From the NCBI GenBank assembly GCA_964558295.1, contig CAZLDQ010000171.1:1-12624 (forward strand): a stretch of 12,624 bases of DNA. Reading direction: 5' to 3'. Shown here piece after piece: positions 1 through 6,886 of this stretch. The stretch's first letter is position 1. Each line of letters starts with the position of its first letter. The stretch is from JBDKTH01 sp964558295. Lineage in GTDB: Bacteria; Planctomycetota; Planctomycetia; Pirellulales; Thermoguttaceae. The notes below the pieces were generated by a model, which made no database searches, had not been told where the DNA came from, and saw only the letters and a list, made by a program, of their open reading frames with translations. Position numbers and translations under genes: made by a program.

Positions 1-372
1 CCAGCCCTCTCCCTGGTCGCGCGGGGGGGGGTTTCGGAAGCTCGGTGACGGCATGAGGGCGCCGGCGGTGCCTTGTGCCAAGCCGTCGTTCCGATCGTAG
101 GCCATCGACGACCGCTCTTGCGCGTTTGGGGCAAACACCCGCAACAACCGTGTGCTGTCGTTGATCGGAGGCAGGTTCCGCGGTTTCGTCTCCGGCCCGT
201 TTTGAGCGGTCGTCCAGCAGTTCATCTCCAAGTCCCTCTTCGCAACGGCCCCGATCACACAGAGAGAGTAGTCTATCCGACCGTCCCTTGGCCCGGTAGG
301 GGATTGCCCGGACCTCTCGTCAAATCGAGACGCGGCAGACATGGAGGAAAAAACCCTGCCTGCCGTCGGCGA

Positions 373-429
373 GGCAACGATCAACCAAAGGCGTTGCCGG
401 GGACGTGGGCTGGTACCGCCTTGGCGGTA
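373..429. repeat. Two adjacent perfect hairpins
   Basis: Two exact inverted repeats lie side by side. GGCAACG (373-379) pairs with CGTTGCC (392-398) around a 12-base loop. TACCGCC (414-420) pairs with GGCGGTA (423-429) around TT. Neither is followed by a T-run on either strand, so they are not classical terminators. About 100 bases to the right, CGACA (526-530) pairs with TGTCG (535-539) and is followed by GTTTT, which is weakly terminator-like on the plus strand. Function is unknown. Confidence 0.4.
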
Positions 430-598
430 GTCACGGCGTCGGTCCGAGCTGGTGGAGGTCAACGCGATGGAACATCGGAGCCTTGCACCGTCATCCGCCA
501 GAACCGCTCGATACGTCGTTCCGCGCGACAGATTTGTCGGTTTTCCGGCGGCCTAGCGGTCGATTGTCCGTGCACCTTCCGCCACGAAGGGTTTTTCG

Positions 599-609
599 GT
601 GTCTGACAC
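599..609. repeat. Short palindrome GTGTC-T-GACAC
   Basis: An 11-bp perfect inverted repeat with a one-base centre lies in a stretch where no gene is supported. Its core resembles GTGTC(A/T)GACAC palindromes that I recall from REP-like dispersed repeats in planctomycetes and other GC-rich bacteria. This single copy does not prove a repeat family. Confidence 0.25.
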
Positions 610-696
610 GAGGGACCCCAGACTCCTCGTCCAGGGCAAGATAGACACCTCTATAAGAACACGAATCGAACGTCGGTCAATCTGGGTGTGATCCAA

Positions 697-715
697 AATC
701 AGGAAGTTCCTGATT
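697..715. repeat. 19-bp perfect palindrome (AATCAGGAA-G-TTCCTGATT)
   Basis: Nine-base arms match exactly around a single G. CC (693-694) and GG (716-717) could extend the pairing after two unpaired A residues. The site lies about 220 bases beyond the stop codon of the GCKR-like gene and is far more AT-rich than the surrounding DNA. It has the form of a dimeric DNA-binding-protein operator. As an RNA hairpin it would be less likely because the loop is too tight. No recognised gene starts next to it, so its role is unknown. Confidence 0.4.
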
Positions 716-865
716 GGTGTGAGGGAGGACGCCATAGCAATCTAGAAGGGGCTTTGGGGAGGTGTTCGCGACACCACTACCCAATCCTGGTGGAGCAAAA
801 CCCGCGATCGTTGCGATCCCCTGGTCTCTCGTATGGTTGCCCCCAACCGAGTACGCATGGAGCAC

Positions 866-879
866 GCCCTGCGCAGGGC
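866..879. repeat. 14-bp perfect palindrome beyond the GCKR-like gene
   Basis: GCCCTGC (866-872) is followed directly by its reverse complement GCAGGGC. Folded as RNA it would form a 5-bp stem with a GCGC loop, about 60 bases past the stop codon of the minus-strand gene that ends at 940. There is no U-tract in either direction, so a role as an intrinsic terminator is doubtful. Confidence 0.3.
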
Positions 880-939
880 TCGCCGACGGTCCCGCGCTGG
901 AGGACGTGCGGGCACCCTTCCGACTCTGCACAGGCCCTC

Positions 940-2784
940 TCAGATTTGGCCGTTGCGCAACGATTCCACGGCGACCGTCACCGGAGAAGGGGCGTCTTTA
1001 GTCGTCTTGTCTTGCTCGGCGACGGCGTCCATCGCTTCGTGGAGGGCATAGCAGGCGGTCTCGTAGTCGACGCCGGCCAGATGGGCGACCAGCCGCGTTC
1101 CCCGATCGATCAGCTTCTTGTTGGTCGTTTCCACCCGCGACATGTAGTTCCCCTCGACGCGCCCCATGCGTGCCATGGTACCGGTCGACATCAGGTTCAG
1201 TACCAGTTTCACGGCGAGCCGATCCCAGAGTTGCAAGGGAGAAGCCGGCAGGTCGCAGGCGACGTGGAACGTGGTCGGAACCTCGCGTTCCAAACGCACC
1301 GGCCCAAGGCCCAAGGCGGCCGTTTGGGCGAACGACGCTGCATGGCGCGCAAAGCCCCGGTCGAACGCCTCCCGCGCCGTGCCCAAGGAGGTCAGTTCGT
1401 CGCCGACGAGAATCGCCACCAGCCCCGAGTCGGCGGCCTCGAACCGGGACGGGTCGGGTTCGTTGCCAATCAAGAACTTCCGGATCTCGGCGTTGTCCAG
1501 CTTCGGCGGACGCTGGCGAAGGTCGGGATGGACGTTGAGCGTTTGGTAGACGCTTGCCGGCCAGTCGATCCCTCGCGGTGGGCGGCGAAGGACGTGAAAC
1601 CACGCCTCGGGCGTCGGGTAGCAAGGATTCTTGACGAACGCCCAGCTTCGTGCGGAAATCCGATCGTCCGCCTTGCGAAAGGGAGGCAGACGGAAGGTCG
1701 GCGCGCGTTCGGTCGTGTCGGTTAACACATCCAACAGGAACCGGTCGGTCATGTAGGTGATCAGCCCCTGATTGCGGTAGATGGCCTCTTCCCACTCGAT
1801 CATGCCGGCAATCGCTTCGACATTGGCCGCCTGCCGGAGTTGTTCGAGAAGTTGCGTGAACAGGCGCGGGTAGTCGTTGGGGACCCGCCAGGGGAGGCCG
1901 AGTTGCCGCAAGGTCTCCGGCGGGAGCCGACGCCGCAGCACTTCGAGGAGGGCCAGCTCAATGGCCCCTCCCACGATCAGCAGTTCGGAGGTCGTCGCTT
2001 GCATGCGCGTCGAGCCGGCGATGGCCATGGGCCCGGTGAACAGATCGAGCTTCGTGATTCGCGGTTCCTCGATGACTTCGCGTGAGCGGGCCACATGGCG
2101 CCGGAGCACGTCGGTTGGATTGTTGTAGACGAAGAACACGCGAGCACCGGCCTCAAGGCCTTGCCAGGCCGTGCCGATGACGAACGAGGTTTCGCCCCCT
2201 TCCGTTACGGCCACGACCACGTCGCCCGGGCCGACGCCCGCCAGGGCCAATTGGTAGCGGCCGAGATCGGTCGAGTCTTCAAAACCCTCGACGGAACGGA
2301 TCAGGGCATGGTCTCCTCCGGCCATGACGCTATTGAAGACGTCCTCGGGATTGGGGAGGGATGCCTGAAGCTGCGGCTGACGAGCCTGCAGCTCTTGCCA
2401 GAAGGCCCGCCAAGCGGCTTCCAGGAGAATCGCCAGACGACCGGTCGCTCCGCAGCCCGTCAGGAATACCCGCTTTCCCGTGGTGATCGCTTCCACCAGG
2501 ACCTCGACCAGTTGGGCAAACATGGGCGAGATCACCACGCGGGCCATTGCCGGCGGGATATCCTGGTCGACCGCCATGAGCAGACGGACGCCGTCCGCCG
2601 TGCATTGGGCAATCGTCTGCGAAAGCAAGGCCGTTTTGGGGTGCGCGTTTTCCGTGGGGAGTACGCCTAAGCGAAAGTCGCGTTCGTTTTCCAGAAAATG
2701 CTGGGCTTTGTCGCGTGCTGTTGTCATGATTCGTTCGAGTGCTTCCGGGGGATGGGGCGGAAAGGCCGGACCGGATATGGCCAT
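940..2784 (-). CDS. GCKR-like double-SIS protein (MurQ/GCKR family)
   Basis: This 614-residue protein belongs to the family joining N-acetylmuramic acid 6-phosphate etherases (MurQ, about 300 aa) and the two-SIS-domain glucokinase regulatory protein GCKR (about 625 aa). Its length fits the second type. Visible landmarks are LPTENAHPKT (42-51), the phosphosugar loop GCGATGR (110-116), SVEGFEDS (164-171), the SIS motif VTEGGETS (193-200), GSTRMQATTSE (257-267) and a family C-terminus KLVLNLMSTG (526-535) with VETTNKKLIDR (551-561). Residues 320-515 would be the divergent second SIS domain. Aligned by eye with E. coli MurQ, catalytic Glu114 matches Glu169 but Glu83 matches Ala124, so etherase activity is doubtful and a sugar-phosphate-sensing role is inferred. 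Cytoplasmic; no signal peptide. The start is uncertain: neither Met1 nor Met20 (at 2727) has a good ribosome binding site. It lies 67 bp downstream of the XylR-like regulator and may be co-transcribed. Confidence 0.88.
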   Translation of the reverse strand: MAISGPAFPPHPPEALERIMTTARDKAQHFLENERDFRLGVLPTENAHPKTALLSQTIAQCTADGVRLLMAVDQDIPPAMARVVISPMFAQLVEVLVEAITTGKRVFLTGCGATGRLAILLEAAWRAFWQELQARQPQLQASLPNPEDVFNSVMAGGDHALIRSVEGFEDSTDLGRYQLALAGVGPGDVVVAVTEGGETSFVIGTAWQGLEAGARVFFVYNNPTDVLRRHVARSREVIEEPRITKLDLFTGPMAIAGSTRMQATTSELLIVGGAIELALLEVLRRRLPPETLRQLGLPWRVPNDYPRLFTQLLEQLRQAANVEAIAGMIEWEEAIYRNQGLITYMTDRFLLDVLTDTTERAPTFRLPPFRKADDRISARSWAFVKNPCYPTPEAWFHVLRRPPRGIDWPASVYQTLNVHPDLRQRPPKLDNAEIRKFLIGNEPDPSRFEAADSGLVAILVGDELTSLGTAREAFDRGFARHAASFAQTAALGLGPVRLEREVPTTFHVACDLPASPLQLWDRLAVKLVLNLMSTGTMARMGRVEGNYMSRVETTNKKLIDRGTRLVAHLAGVDYETACYALHEAMDAVAEQDKTTKDAPSPVTVAVESLRNGQI

Positions 2785-2791
2785 GATACTC

Positions 2792-2808
2792 GGCGGGGGG
2801 CCCCCGCC
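2792..2808. repeat. 17-bp GC-only palindrome between regulator and GCKR-like gene
   Basis: GGCGGGGG (2792-2799) and CCCCCGCC (2801-2808) pair perfectly around one base. The palindrome sits in the 67-bp gap between the regulator stop and the Met1 codon of the GCKR-like gene, ending 7 bases before that codon. It has no T-run, so it is not a standard terminator. If translation starts at Met1, the hairpin would cover the ribosome entry site. If it starts at Met20 (2727), the hairpin lies in the leader. Confidence 0.45.
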
Positions 2809-2851
2809 AATGATCCAAGCAGTCGCCCGGACTGTCAGTTTTGGTCATCGC

Positions 2852-4030
2852 TCAGGGATGGGGCCGCAACCGCTGGCGGAACTGGCTGGGCGTCAGGCCC
2901 GTCTTCCGCTTGAAGAGTTTCATCATACATTCCGGATAGTTGAAGCCGGCCAGCTGGGCGATTCGCGTTAAGGAAAAGTCTGTGTCGCGCAGCAATGCTT
3001 CGACGCGACCCAATTGGAGGCGGACCAGTTCTCCCCGCGGGGAACGCCCCAAGGCTGCGTGGAATCGCCGCTGGAGCGTGCTACGCGAGAGGCCGACATG
3101 CCGGGCGACCTTGGAGATGGAAACGCCTTGCGTGAGATGCTCGCGGAGATACAGAACCGCGTCGTGGACCTTCGAATCGGTCAGGGCTAGGCTGTTGGTC
3201 GACTCGCGTGGGACGACGCAGAGCGGACCGGAAAAGATCTCTTCCTGGGCCGGCTTCCGCCCGTGCATCATCTGGTCCAACAACGCGGCCGCTTCGTACC
3301 CGATCTGCTCGGGACGGAGGGCCACGCTGCTCAGCCGGGGAGCGGCCAGATTGCAAAGGATCTCATCGTTTCCGACGCCCATCACAGCGGCCTCCAGGGG
3401 AACGTTCACCTCGTACAACCGACACGCTTCGAGCACCTGCCGCGCCCGCATGTCGGTCCCGGCCATCACCGCCACAGGCTTGGGCAGCGTGCGGAGCCAA
3501 CGGCCGATCGCCTCGATGTCGAATTGGCCGGCCGCTTCGATGTCGATCACGCTGGGCGTATCGGTCGGCAGCGCGCTTTGGAACACGTCGATCGAGCAGC
3601 CTCGGCGGCGGATGTAATCGACAAACGCGGCGCATCGCCGTTGGCAGTAGTAGACGCCGTGAAACCCGCAGTAGGCAAAGTTCCGATACCCCAGTTCCAA
3701 GAAATGGTCGGCGGCCATTTGGGCCACGGCCGGATGATCCACCGAGAACCGGGGAATCCCGCGGCAACGGTGGCGGGCAAACAGGTCGACCGCCGGCACC
3801 CCTAGCCGCGCAACCTGGCGCAAGACGTTCCGCGACTCGAACTGGCCAATGATCCCCTGCGGACGCCACTTGCGCAACGGGGGTGAGAGACGCTCGGGGA
3901 AAAGCCCCACGCGGTGGAAGACCGTCCATGGCCCATGGGCTTGCAAGTAGGAGCCAATCCCCCGCAGCACACCCCGCCCGTACTCCAGGCTCGACTGGAT
4001 CAACAGTGCAACCCGCAGCGGCTCCGACAT
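2852..4030 (-). CDS. XylR-like AraC-family transcriptional regulator
   Basis: A 392-residue cytoplasmic DNA-binding regulator with a sugar-binding domain fused to an AraC-type helix-turn-helix domain. Residues 6-280 follow the LacI/periplasmic-binding fold: VALLIQSSLEYGRGVLRGI (7-25), FSVDHPAVAQMAADHFLELG (95-114) and GVGNDEILCNLAAPRLSSV (218-236), the arrangement of xylose regulator XylR and its many planctomycete relatives. Residues 284-390 form the AraC DNA-binding domain, with first helix-turn-helix ISKVARHVGLSRSTLQRRF (305-323) and second LTRIAQLAGFNYPECMMKLF (354-373). The start at 4030 is chosen because AGAAGGAGG stands 7 bases before that ATG; a longer open frame reaches back to 4153 but that extension looks non-coding. 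The effector sugar cannot be read from sequence. It is divergent from the DUF4838 gene and upstream of the GCKR-like gene, so both are plausible targets. Confidence 0.93.
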   Translation of the reverse strand: MSEPLRVALLIQSSLEYGRGVLRGIGSYLQAHGPWTVFHRVGLFPERLSPPLRKWRPQGIIGQFESRNVLRQVARLGVPAVDLFARHRCRGIPRFSVDHPAVAQMAADHFLELGYRNFAYCGFHGVYYCQRRCAAFVDYIRRRGCSIDVFQSALPTDTPSVIDIEAAGQFDIEAIGRWLRTLPKPVAVMAGTDMRARQVLEACRLYEVNVPLEAAVMGVGNDEILCNLAAPRLSSVALRPEQIGYEAAALLDQMMHGRKPAQEEIFSGPLCVVPRESTNSLALTDSKVHDAVLYLREHLTQGVSISKVARHVGLSRSTLQRRFHAALGRSPRGELVRLQLGRVEALLRDTDFSLTRIAQLAGFNYPECMMKLFKRKTGLTPSQFRQRLRPHP

Positions 4031-4104
4031 TGGCGTTCCTCCTTCTCGAAGGTTTCTTGGGCGGGGCCTGGGGAGTGCGCAAAACTCACAGTCGTCAAGC
4101 CCCA

Positions 4105-4139
4105 AATACTCATTGGTCCCGTTGGCCGCAGCAAGTATT
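4105..4139. promoter_or_regulatory. Possible operator: spaced inverted repeat in divergent promoter region
   Basis: AATACT (4105-4110) and AGTATT (4134-4139) form an inverted repeat with a 23-base gap, in the 169-bp space between the divergent regulator and DUF4838 genes. The right half overlaps the candidate -10 box. A XylR-like dimer could bind here, but six-base arms can arise by chance, so this is a weak call. Confidence 0.25.
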
Positions 4140-4141
4140 GT
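4113..4141 (+). promoter_or_regulatory. Candidate promoter of the DUF4838 gene
   Basis: TTGGTC (4113-4118) and TATTGT (4136-4141) are spaced by 17 bases, the ideal spacing for the housekeeping sigma factor. The -35 box is poor (3/6) and the -10 box moderate (4/6), as expected of a promoter needing activation by the neighbouring AraC-type regulator. Transcription would begin near 4148, giving a leader of about 50 bases that includes the AGGAG ribosome binding site at 4186-4190. Confidence 0.35.
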
Positions 4142-4199
4142 AGACGGAGGCAAAGGACGTCGAACAGTCGTAATTCCTCGAAAACCAGGAGTCTTTCCG

Positions 4200-6059
4200 A
4201 TGCGAGCGTGTCTTGCCTGCCTGGGGATCCTGTACTTTGTGGCAGCGGTGGCCGCGGCCGACGAACCGTTGACGCTCAGCCGCGAGGGAAAGAGCGACTA
4301 CGTGATCGTGGTGCCCCAGGAGGCGACGCCGGTGGAACGGACCGCCGCCCGCGAGTTGCAGACCCACCTGATGGAGATGACCGCCGCCGTGTTCCCGATC
4401 GTCTCGGAAGGGAACATGCCGGAGGGGGCCCCGCGGATTGTACTGGGCAACGGCCGTTTGACGCGCACACTGCTCCCCACGGTGGAGCCTGCCCGGCTGG
4501 CGCCGGATGCGATTTGCATCAAGACCGTCGGCCGCGATTTGGTATTGGTGGGGCATCCGCGCCGGGGCACGCTCTACGCCGTCTACACGTTTCTCGAAGA
4601 CACGTTGGGCGTCCGGTGGTGGACCCCCGACGAAGGCCGCATTCCCAAACACACGACACTGACCGTGCCGCGGTTGGATGTCCGCTATGCGCCGAAAGTG
4701 ATCGATCGGGCCCCGCGGTATCTGGCCACGTCCGACGGCGTTCCCTTTTCCCATCGCGGCATCAGCAAGGAAGAGCAGCGTTCGATGGGCGTGTTTTCCG
4801 CCCGGCTGAAGCTCAACGGGCAGGACCATTATTCGATCCCGGCGGAGTACGGCGGACCGAACACGCTGATCGGCTGGGTCCACACCTTTTCGGAGATCGC
4901 CCCGCTGTTGCCCGCCTCCAAGTATTTCCAAGATCATCCGGAGTGGTACAGCCTGATCCAAGGGAAGCGGCAACACAAGGGAGCCCAACTCTGCTTAACC
5001 AACGACGCAATGCGGCAGGAATTGACGCGCAACGTGTTGGAGCGGCTGCGCCAGACGCCCGGGGCCACGATGATCTCCGTCAGCCAGAACGACAATAGCA
5101 ACCACTGCCAGTGCGAGCGGTGTCGGGCGGTGGAAGAGCGGGAAGGAAGCCCGGCCGGATTGATGATCGAGTTTGTCAACGCCGTGGCCGCTGAGGTGGA
5201 AAAGGAGTTCCCCGGCGTGCTGGTCGAAACGCTCGCCTATCAATACACCCGCAAACCGCCGCAGCATGTGCGTCCGCGCCCGAACGTCATCGTGCGGCTC
5301 TGTACGATCGAGTGTTCCTTTGCCGAGCCGTTGGAGACGGGCGAGAAGAACCGACCGTTTCGCGACGACATCGAAGGCTGGAGCCGGATTGCGCCGCAGC
5401 TTTACATCTGGGACTATGTGACCAATTTCCGCGCGTACCTGATTCCCCATCCGAACTACGCCGTATTGGCCCCCAATCTGCGATACTTCGTGCGGCACGG
5501 GGCGATTGGCATCTTCGAGCAGGGGGACAGCGGCAGCCGTATCGGCGAGTTCGTTCGCCTGCGTGCCTGGCTGCTGGCCCATCTCCTCTGGAATCCCGAG
5601 GCGGACGAGAAGCGGCTTGTCGACGAGTTTCTGAGGGGCTATTACGGGCCGGCCGCCCCTTATCTGCGTGAATACCTCCAGGTGATGAGCGACGCCGTCA
5701 CCCGTTCGACGTACCGCCTCGGCTGCTACAGTCCCGATACGAAAAGTTGGCTGACGTTGGCCGACCTGAACCGGGCCACGCGACTCTTTGCCCAAGCGCT
5801 CGAGGCGGTGCAAAGCGATCCGGTACTTCACGAGCGTGTCCGGCGGGAACGGCTCCCGCTCGACCTGGTGTGGTTGCAGCGTTACGGCGAATTCAAGCGT
5901 CAGGCTGCCGAGGGAGGCGAGTTCCTCGGTCCAAAGGACCCTGTTGTCGCGTGTGAAGAGTTCCTCGCCTTGGCTGCCAAGCACCGCGTCGGCGAGTACC
6001 GCCAGGGCCGTCCGTTCAGCGAATACGAACCGGTGCTTCGCCGCAGCGTCGCCCGCTGA
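4200..6059 (+). CDS. Secreted DUF4838 protein with alpha-glucuronidase-like N-terminal domain
   Basis: A 619-residue exported protein, probably acting on or binding glycans outside the cytoplasm. The start at 4200 is supported by AGGAG nine bases upstream. Residues 1-20 are a signal peptide, with likely cleavage after AVAAA before DEP. Residues about 30-160 resemble the N-terminal domain of GH67 alpha-glucuronidases, with TAARELQTHL (48-57), IVLGNG (80-85) and the typical block LYAVYTFLEDTLGVRWWTP (125-143). DUF4838 follows (about 190-480), recognisable by ISVSQNDNSNHCQCERC (292-308) and YIWDYVTNF (402-410). The cysteines C303, C305 and C308 could bind metal. Residues 480-610 look alpha-helical. 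The catalytic activity of DUF4838 proteins is not established to my knowledge. It is divergent from a XylR-like regulator, suggesting sugar-dependent control. Confidence 0.88.
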   Translation: MRACLACLGILYFVAAVAAADEPLTLSREGKSDYVIVVPQEATPVERTAARELQTHLMEMTAAVFPIVSEGNMPEGAPRIVLGNGRLTRTLLPTVEPARLAPDAICIKTVGRDLVLVGHPRRGTLYAVYTFLEDTLGVRWWTPDEGRIPKHTTLTVPRLDVRYAPKVIDRAPRYLATSDGVPFSHRGISKEEQRSMGVFSARLKLNGQDHYSIPAEYGGPNTLIGWVHTFSEIAPLLPASKYFQDHPEWYSLIQGKRQHKGAQLCLTNDAMRQELTRNVLERLRQTPGATMISVSQNDNSNHCQCERCRAVEEREGSPAGLMIEFVNAVAAEVEKEFPGVLVETLAYQYTRKPPQHVRPRPNVIVRLCTIECSFAEPLETGEKNRPFRDDIEGWSRIAPQLYIWDYVTNFRAYLIPHPNYAVLAPNLRYFVRHGAIGIFEQGDSGSRIGEFVRLRAWLLAHLLWNPEADEKRLVDEFLRGYYGPAAPYLREYLQVMSDAVTRSTYRLGCYSPDTKSWLTLADLNRATRLFAQALEAVQSDPVLHERVRRERLPLDLVWLQRYGEFKRQAAEGGEFLGPKDPVVACEEFLALAAKHRVGEYRQGRPFSEYEPVLRRSVAR

Positions 6060-6094
6060 ACCGCCGTCGGCCCGTCTGGGGACTGCCCAAGCAA

Positions 6095-6121
6095 AAGGCC
6101 GCGACGCAGCATCGCGGCCTT
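6095..6121. terminator. Bidirectional intrinsic terminator
   Basis: AAGGCCGCGA (6095-6104) pairs perfectly with TCGCGGCCTT (6112-6121) around a seven-base loop. It lies between the convergent ends of the DUF4838 gene (stop at 6059) and the TPR gene (stop at 6144). On the minus strand the stem ends in CCTTTTGC, and on the plus strand in CCTTCTGC. The arrangement serves both genes, with a stronger T-run for the TPR gene. Confidence 0.88.
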
Positions 6122-6143
6122 CTGCGTGATGGAGCGAACACGT

Positions 6144-6659
6144 TCAGACCGTCAGTCCCACCAGGGCGAGGAAACCGGGATCCGAACGGATCGGGTCAAA
6201 ATCAGATTCGTTGTCAACCAAGCGACGGAGCGAGGCGTCGAGCGAGAGGGCCCGCGCAAGGTGCACCAAGGCCCGGCGGCGCTGTCCGGCCAGGCTCAGG
6301 TAGCAGGCCAGGTTGTAATGGACCAGCGGATCGGTCGGCTCGACGTCCAAGGCCCGTTCGAGGTCCTGGATGGCCAGATCGATCCGAGAGGTCCGTTTGT
6401 GACACCAGCCGAGTGCCAATTGGACATGAATGTTTTCGGGGATGGCCTGGGCCGCCTGGCTCAAAGGCTCCAGGGCCTCCTGGCAACGCCCAAGACTGCG
6501 CAAGGCCTCCCCTCGCAGATACAGGGCGTGTGGACTGCATCGAACTCGATCCCCCAAGCGAGCAAGCACGTCCAGGGCGTGCTCAGGCAACCCGATCTCC
6601 AGGTAGCCTTCCGCCTGGCGCTGATAGAGCTTCAGTCGGATTCGATCACGCGTGGTCAC
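6144..6659 (-). CDS. Tetratricopeptide-repeat protein
   Basis: A 171-residue cytoplasmic protein made almost wholly of helical TPR units, expected to act as a protein-protein interaction scaffold. Repeats fall at about 10-43, 44-77, 78-111 and 112-145. The clearest consensus is in the last two (LALGWCHKRTSRIDLAIQDL 81-100 and VHYNLACYLSLAGQRRRAL 113-131). The tail DNESDFDPIRSDPGF (149-163) is a common end of planctomycete TPR proteins. I chose the GTG at 6659 because GAGGAG lies five bases upstream; the in-frame GTG at 6665 overlaps that ribosome binding site. The gene has its own promoter and terminator. Its partner is unknown; the HDOD gene upstream is on the same strand but over 220 bp away. 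Confidence 0.85.
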   Translation of the reverse strand: MTTRDRIRLKLYQRQAEGYLEIGLPEHALDVLARLGDRVRCSPHALYLRGEALRSLGRCQEALEPLSQAAQAIPENIHVQLALGWCHKRTSRIDLAIQDLERALDVEPTDPLVHYNLACYLSLAGQRRRALVHLARALSLDASLRRLVDNESDFDPIRSDPGFLALVGLTV

Positions 6660-6667
6660 GACCACTC

Positions 6668-6725
6668 CTCAAGATTTGAGTAATTCCCCGATCTTCCGCA
6701 CGGGGCAAATCTTAACCCAAGATTT
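6668..6725 (-). promoter_or_regulatory. Repeat-rich leader of the TPR gene
   Basis: The leader contains a hairpin AAATCTT/AAGATTT (6707-6713 with 6719-6725, five-base loop), a second possible stem CCCCG/CGGGG (6686-6690 with 6701-6705), and CTCAA/TTGAG (6668-6672 with 6676-6680) reaching into the GAGGAG ribosome binding site. The octamer AAATCTTG occurs twice on the minus strand. This could be translational control or a tandem operator. No known riboswitch is recognised. Confidence 0.35.
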
Positions 6726-6745
6726 CTACTCGATGCCCCCACGCT

Positions 6746-6775
6746 ATTGTAACCGATTTCTTGGCAAATTTCCAA
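6746..6775 (-). promoter_or_regulatory. Promoter of the TPR gene
   Basis: On the minus strand TTGGAA (6775-6770) and TACAAT (6751-6746) are separated by 18 bases. The -10 matches consensus at 5/6 and the -35 at 4/6. The box lies in the most AT-rich part of the 221-bp gap between the HDOD and TPR genes. Predicted transcription starts near 6739, leaving a leader of about 80 bases. Confidence 0.6.
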
Positions 6776-6886
6776 GTTGCGTATCTTAACATTTCGCAAC
6801 TGAAAATCACTCAGTCAATAGGTGTTGATTCGAGCTGTCCGGGCGAGGACTGGAGTGGACTCCCTGCTTTTGATCTATCGGGTTTT

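Larger units (their letters stand above)
1..939. other. Long region with no supportable gene
   Basis: No reading frame in these 939 bases looks like a conserved protein. The open frames present are Arg/Pro/Gly-rich, without recognisable motifs or ribosome binding sites, as expected from chance frames in GC-rich DNA. At the very left edge no frame reads as a credible C-terminus: all three plus frames close within the first 110 bases. I looked for hallmarks of RNase P RNA, tmRNA, SRP RNA and tRNA on both strands and saw none. What is present is a run of nine G (23-31) and several exact inverted repeats, listed separately. The region could be decayed DNA, a long 3' flank, or an unrecognised non-coding RNA. 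Confidence 0.6.

Noticed and set aside
73..606. 177-codon open frame on the plus strand
   Set aside because: Composition is Arg/Pro/Gly-rich without hydrophobic core or motif, no ribosome binding site, and it overlaps palindromic non-coding DNA. It looks like a chance GC-rich frame.
688..1725. 345-codon open frame on the plus strand
   Set aside because: It is mostly antisense to the GCKR-like gene, whose motifs are clear in the opposite strand. The translated product has no recognisable domain.
4110..4988. 292-codon minus-strand frame opposite the DUF4838 gene
   Set aside because: Shadow of a gene with signal peptide and family motifs; no motif or start site of its own.
4995..5984. 329-codon minus-strand frame opposite the DUF4838 gene
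   Set aside because: Long antisense frames are common in GC-rich coding DNA; the sense strand carries the conserved DUF4838 block.
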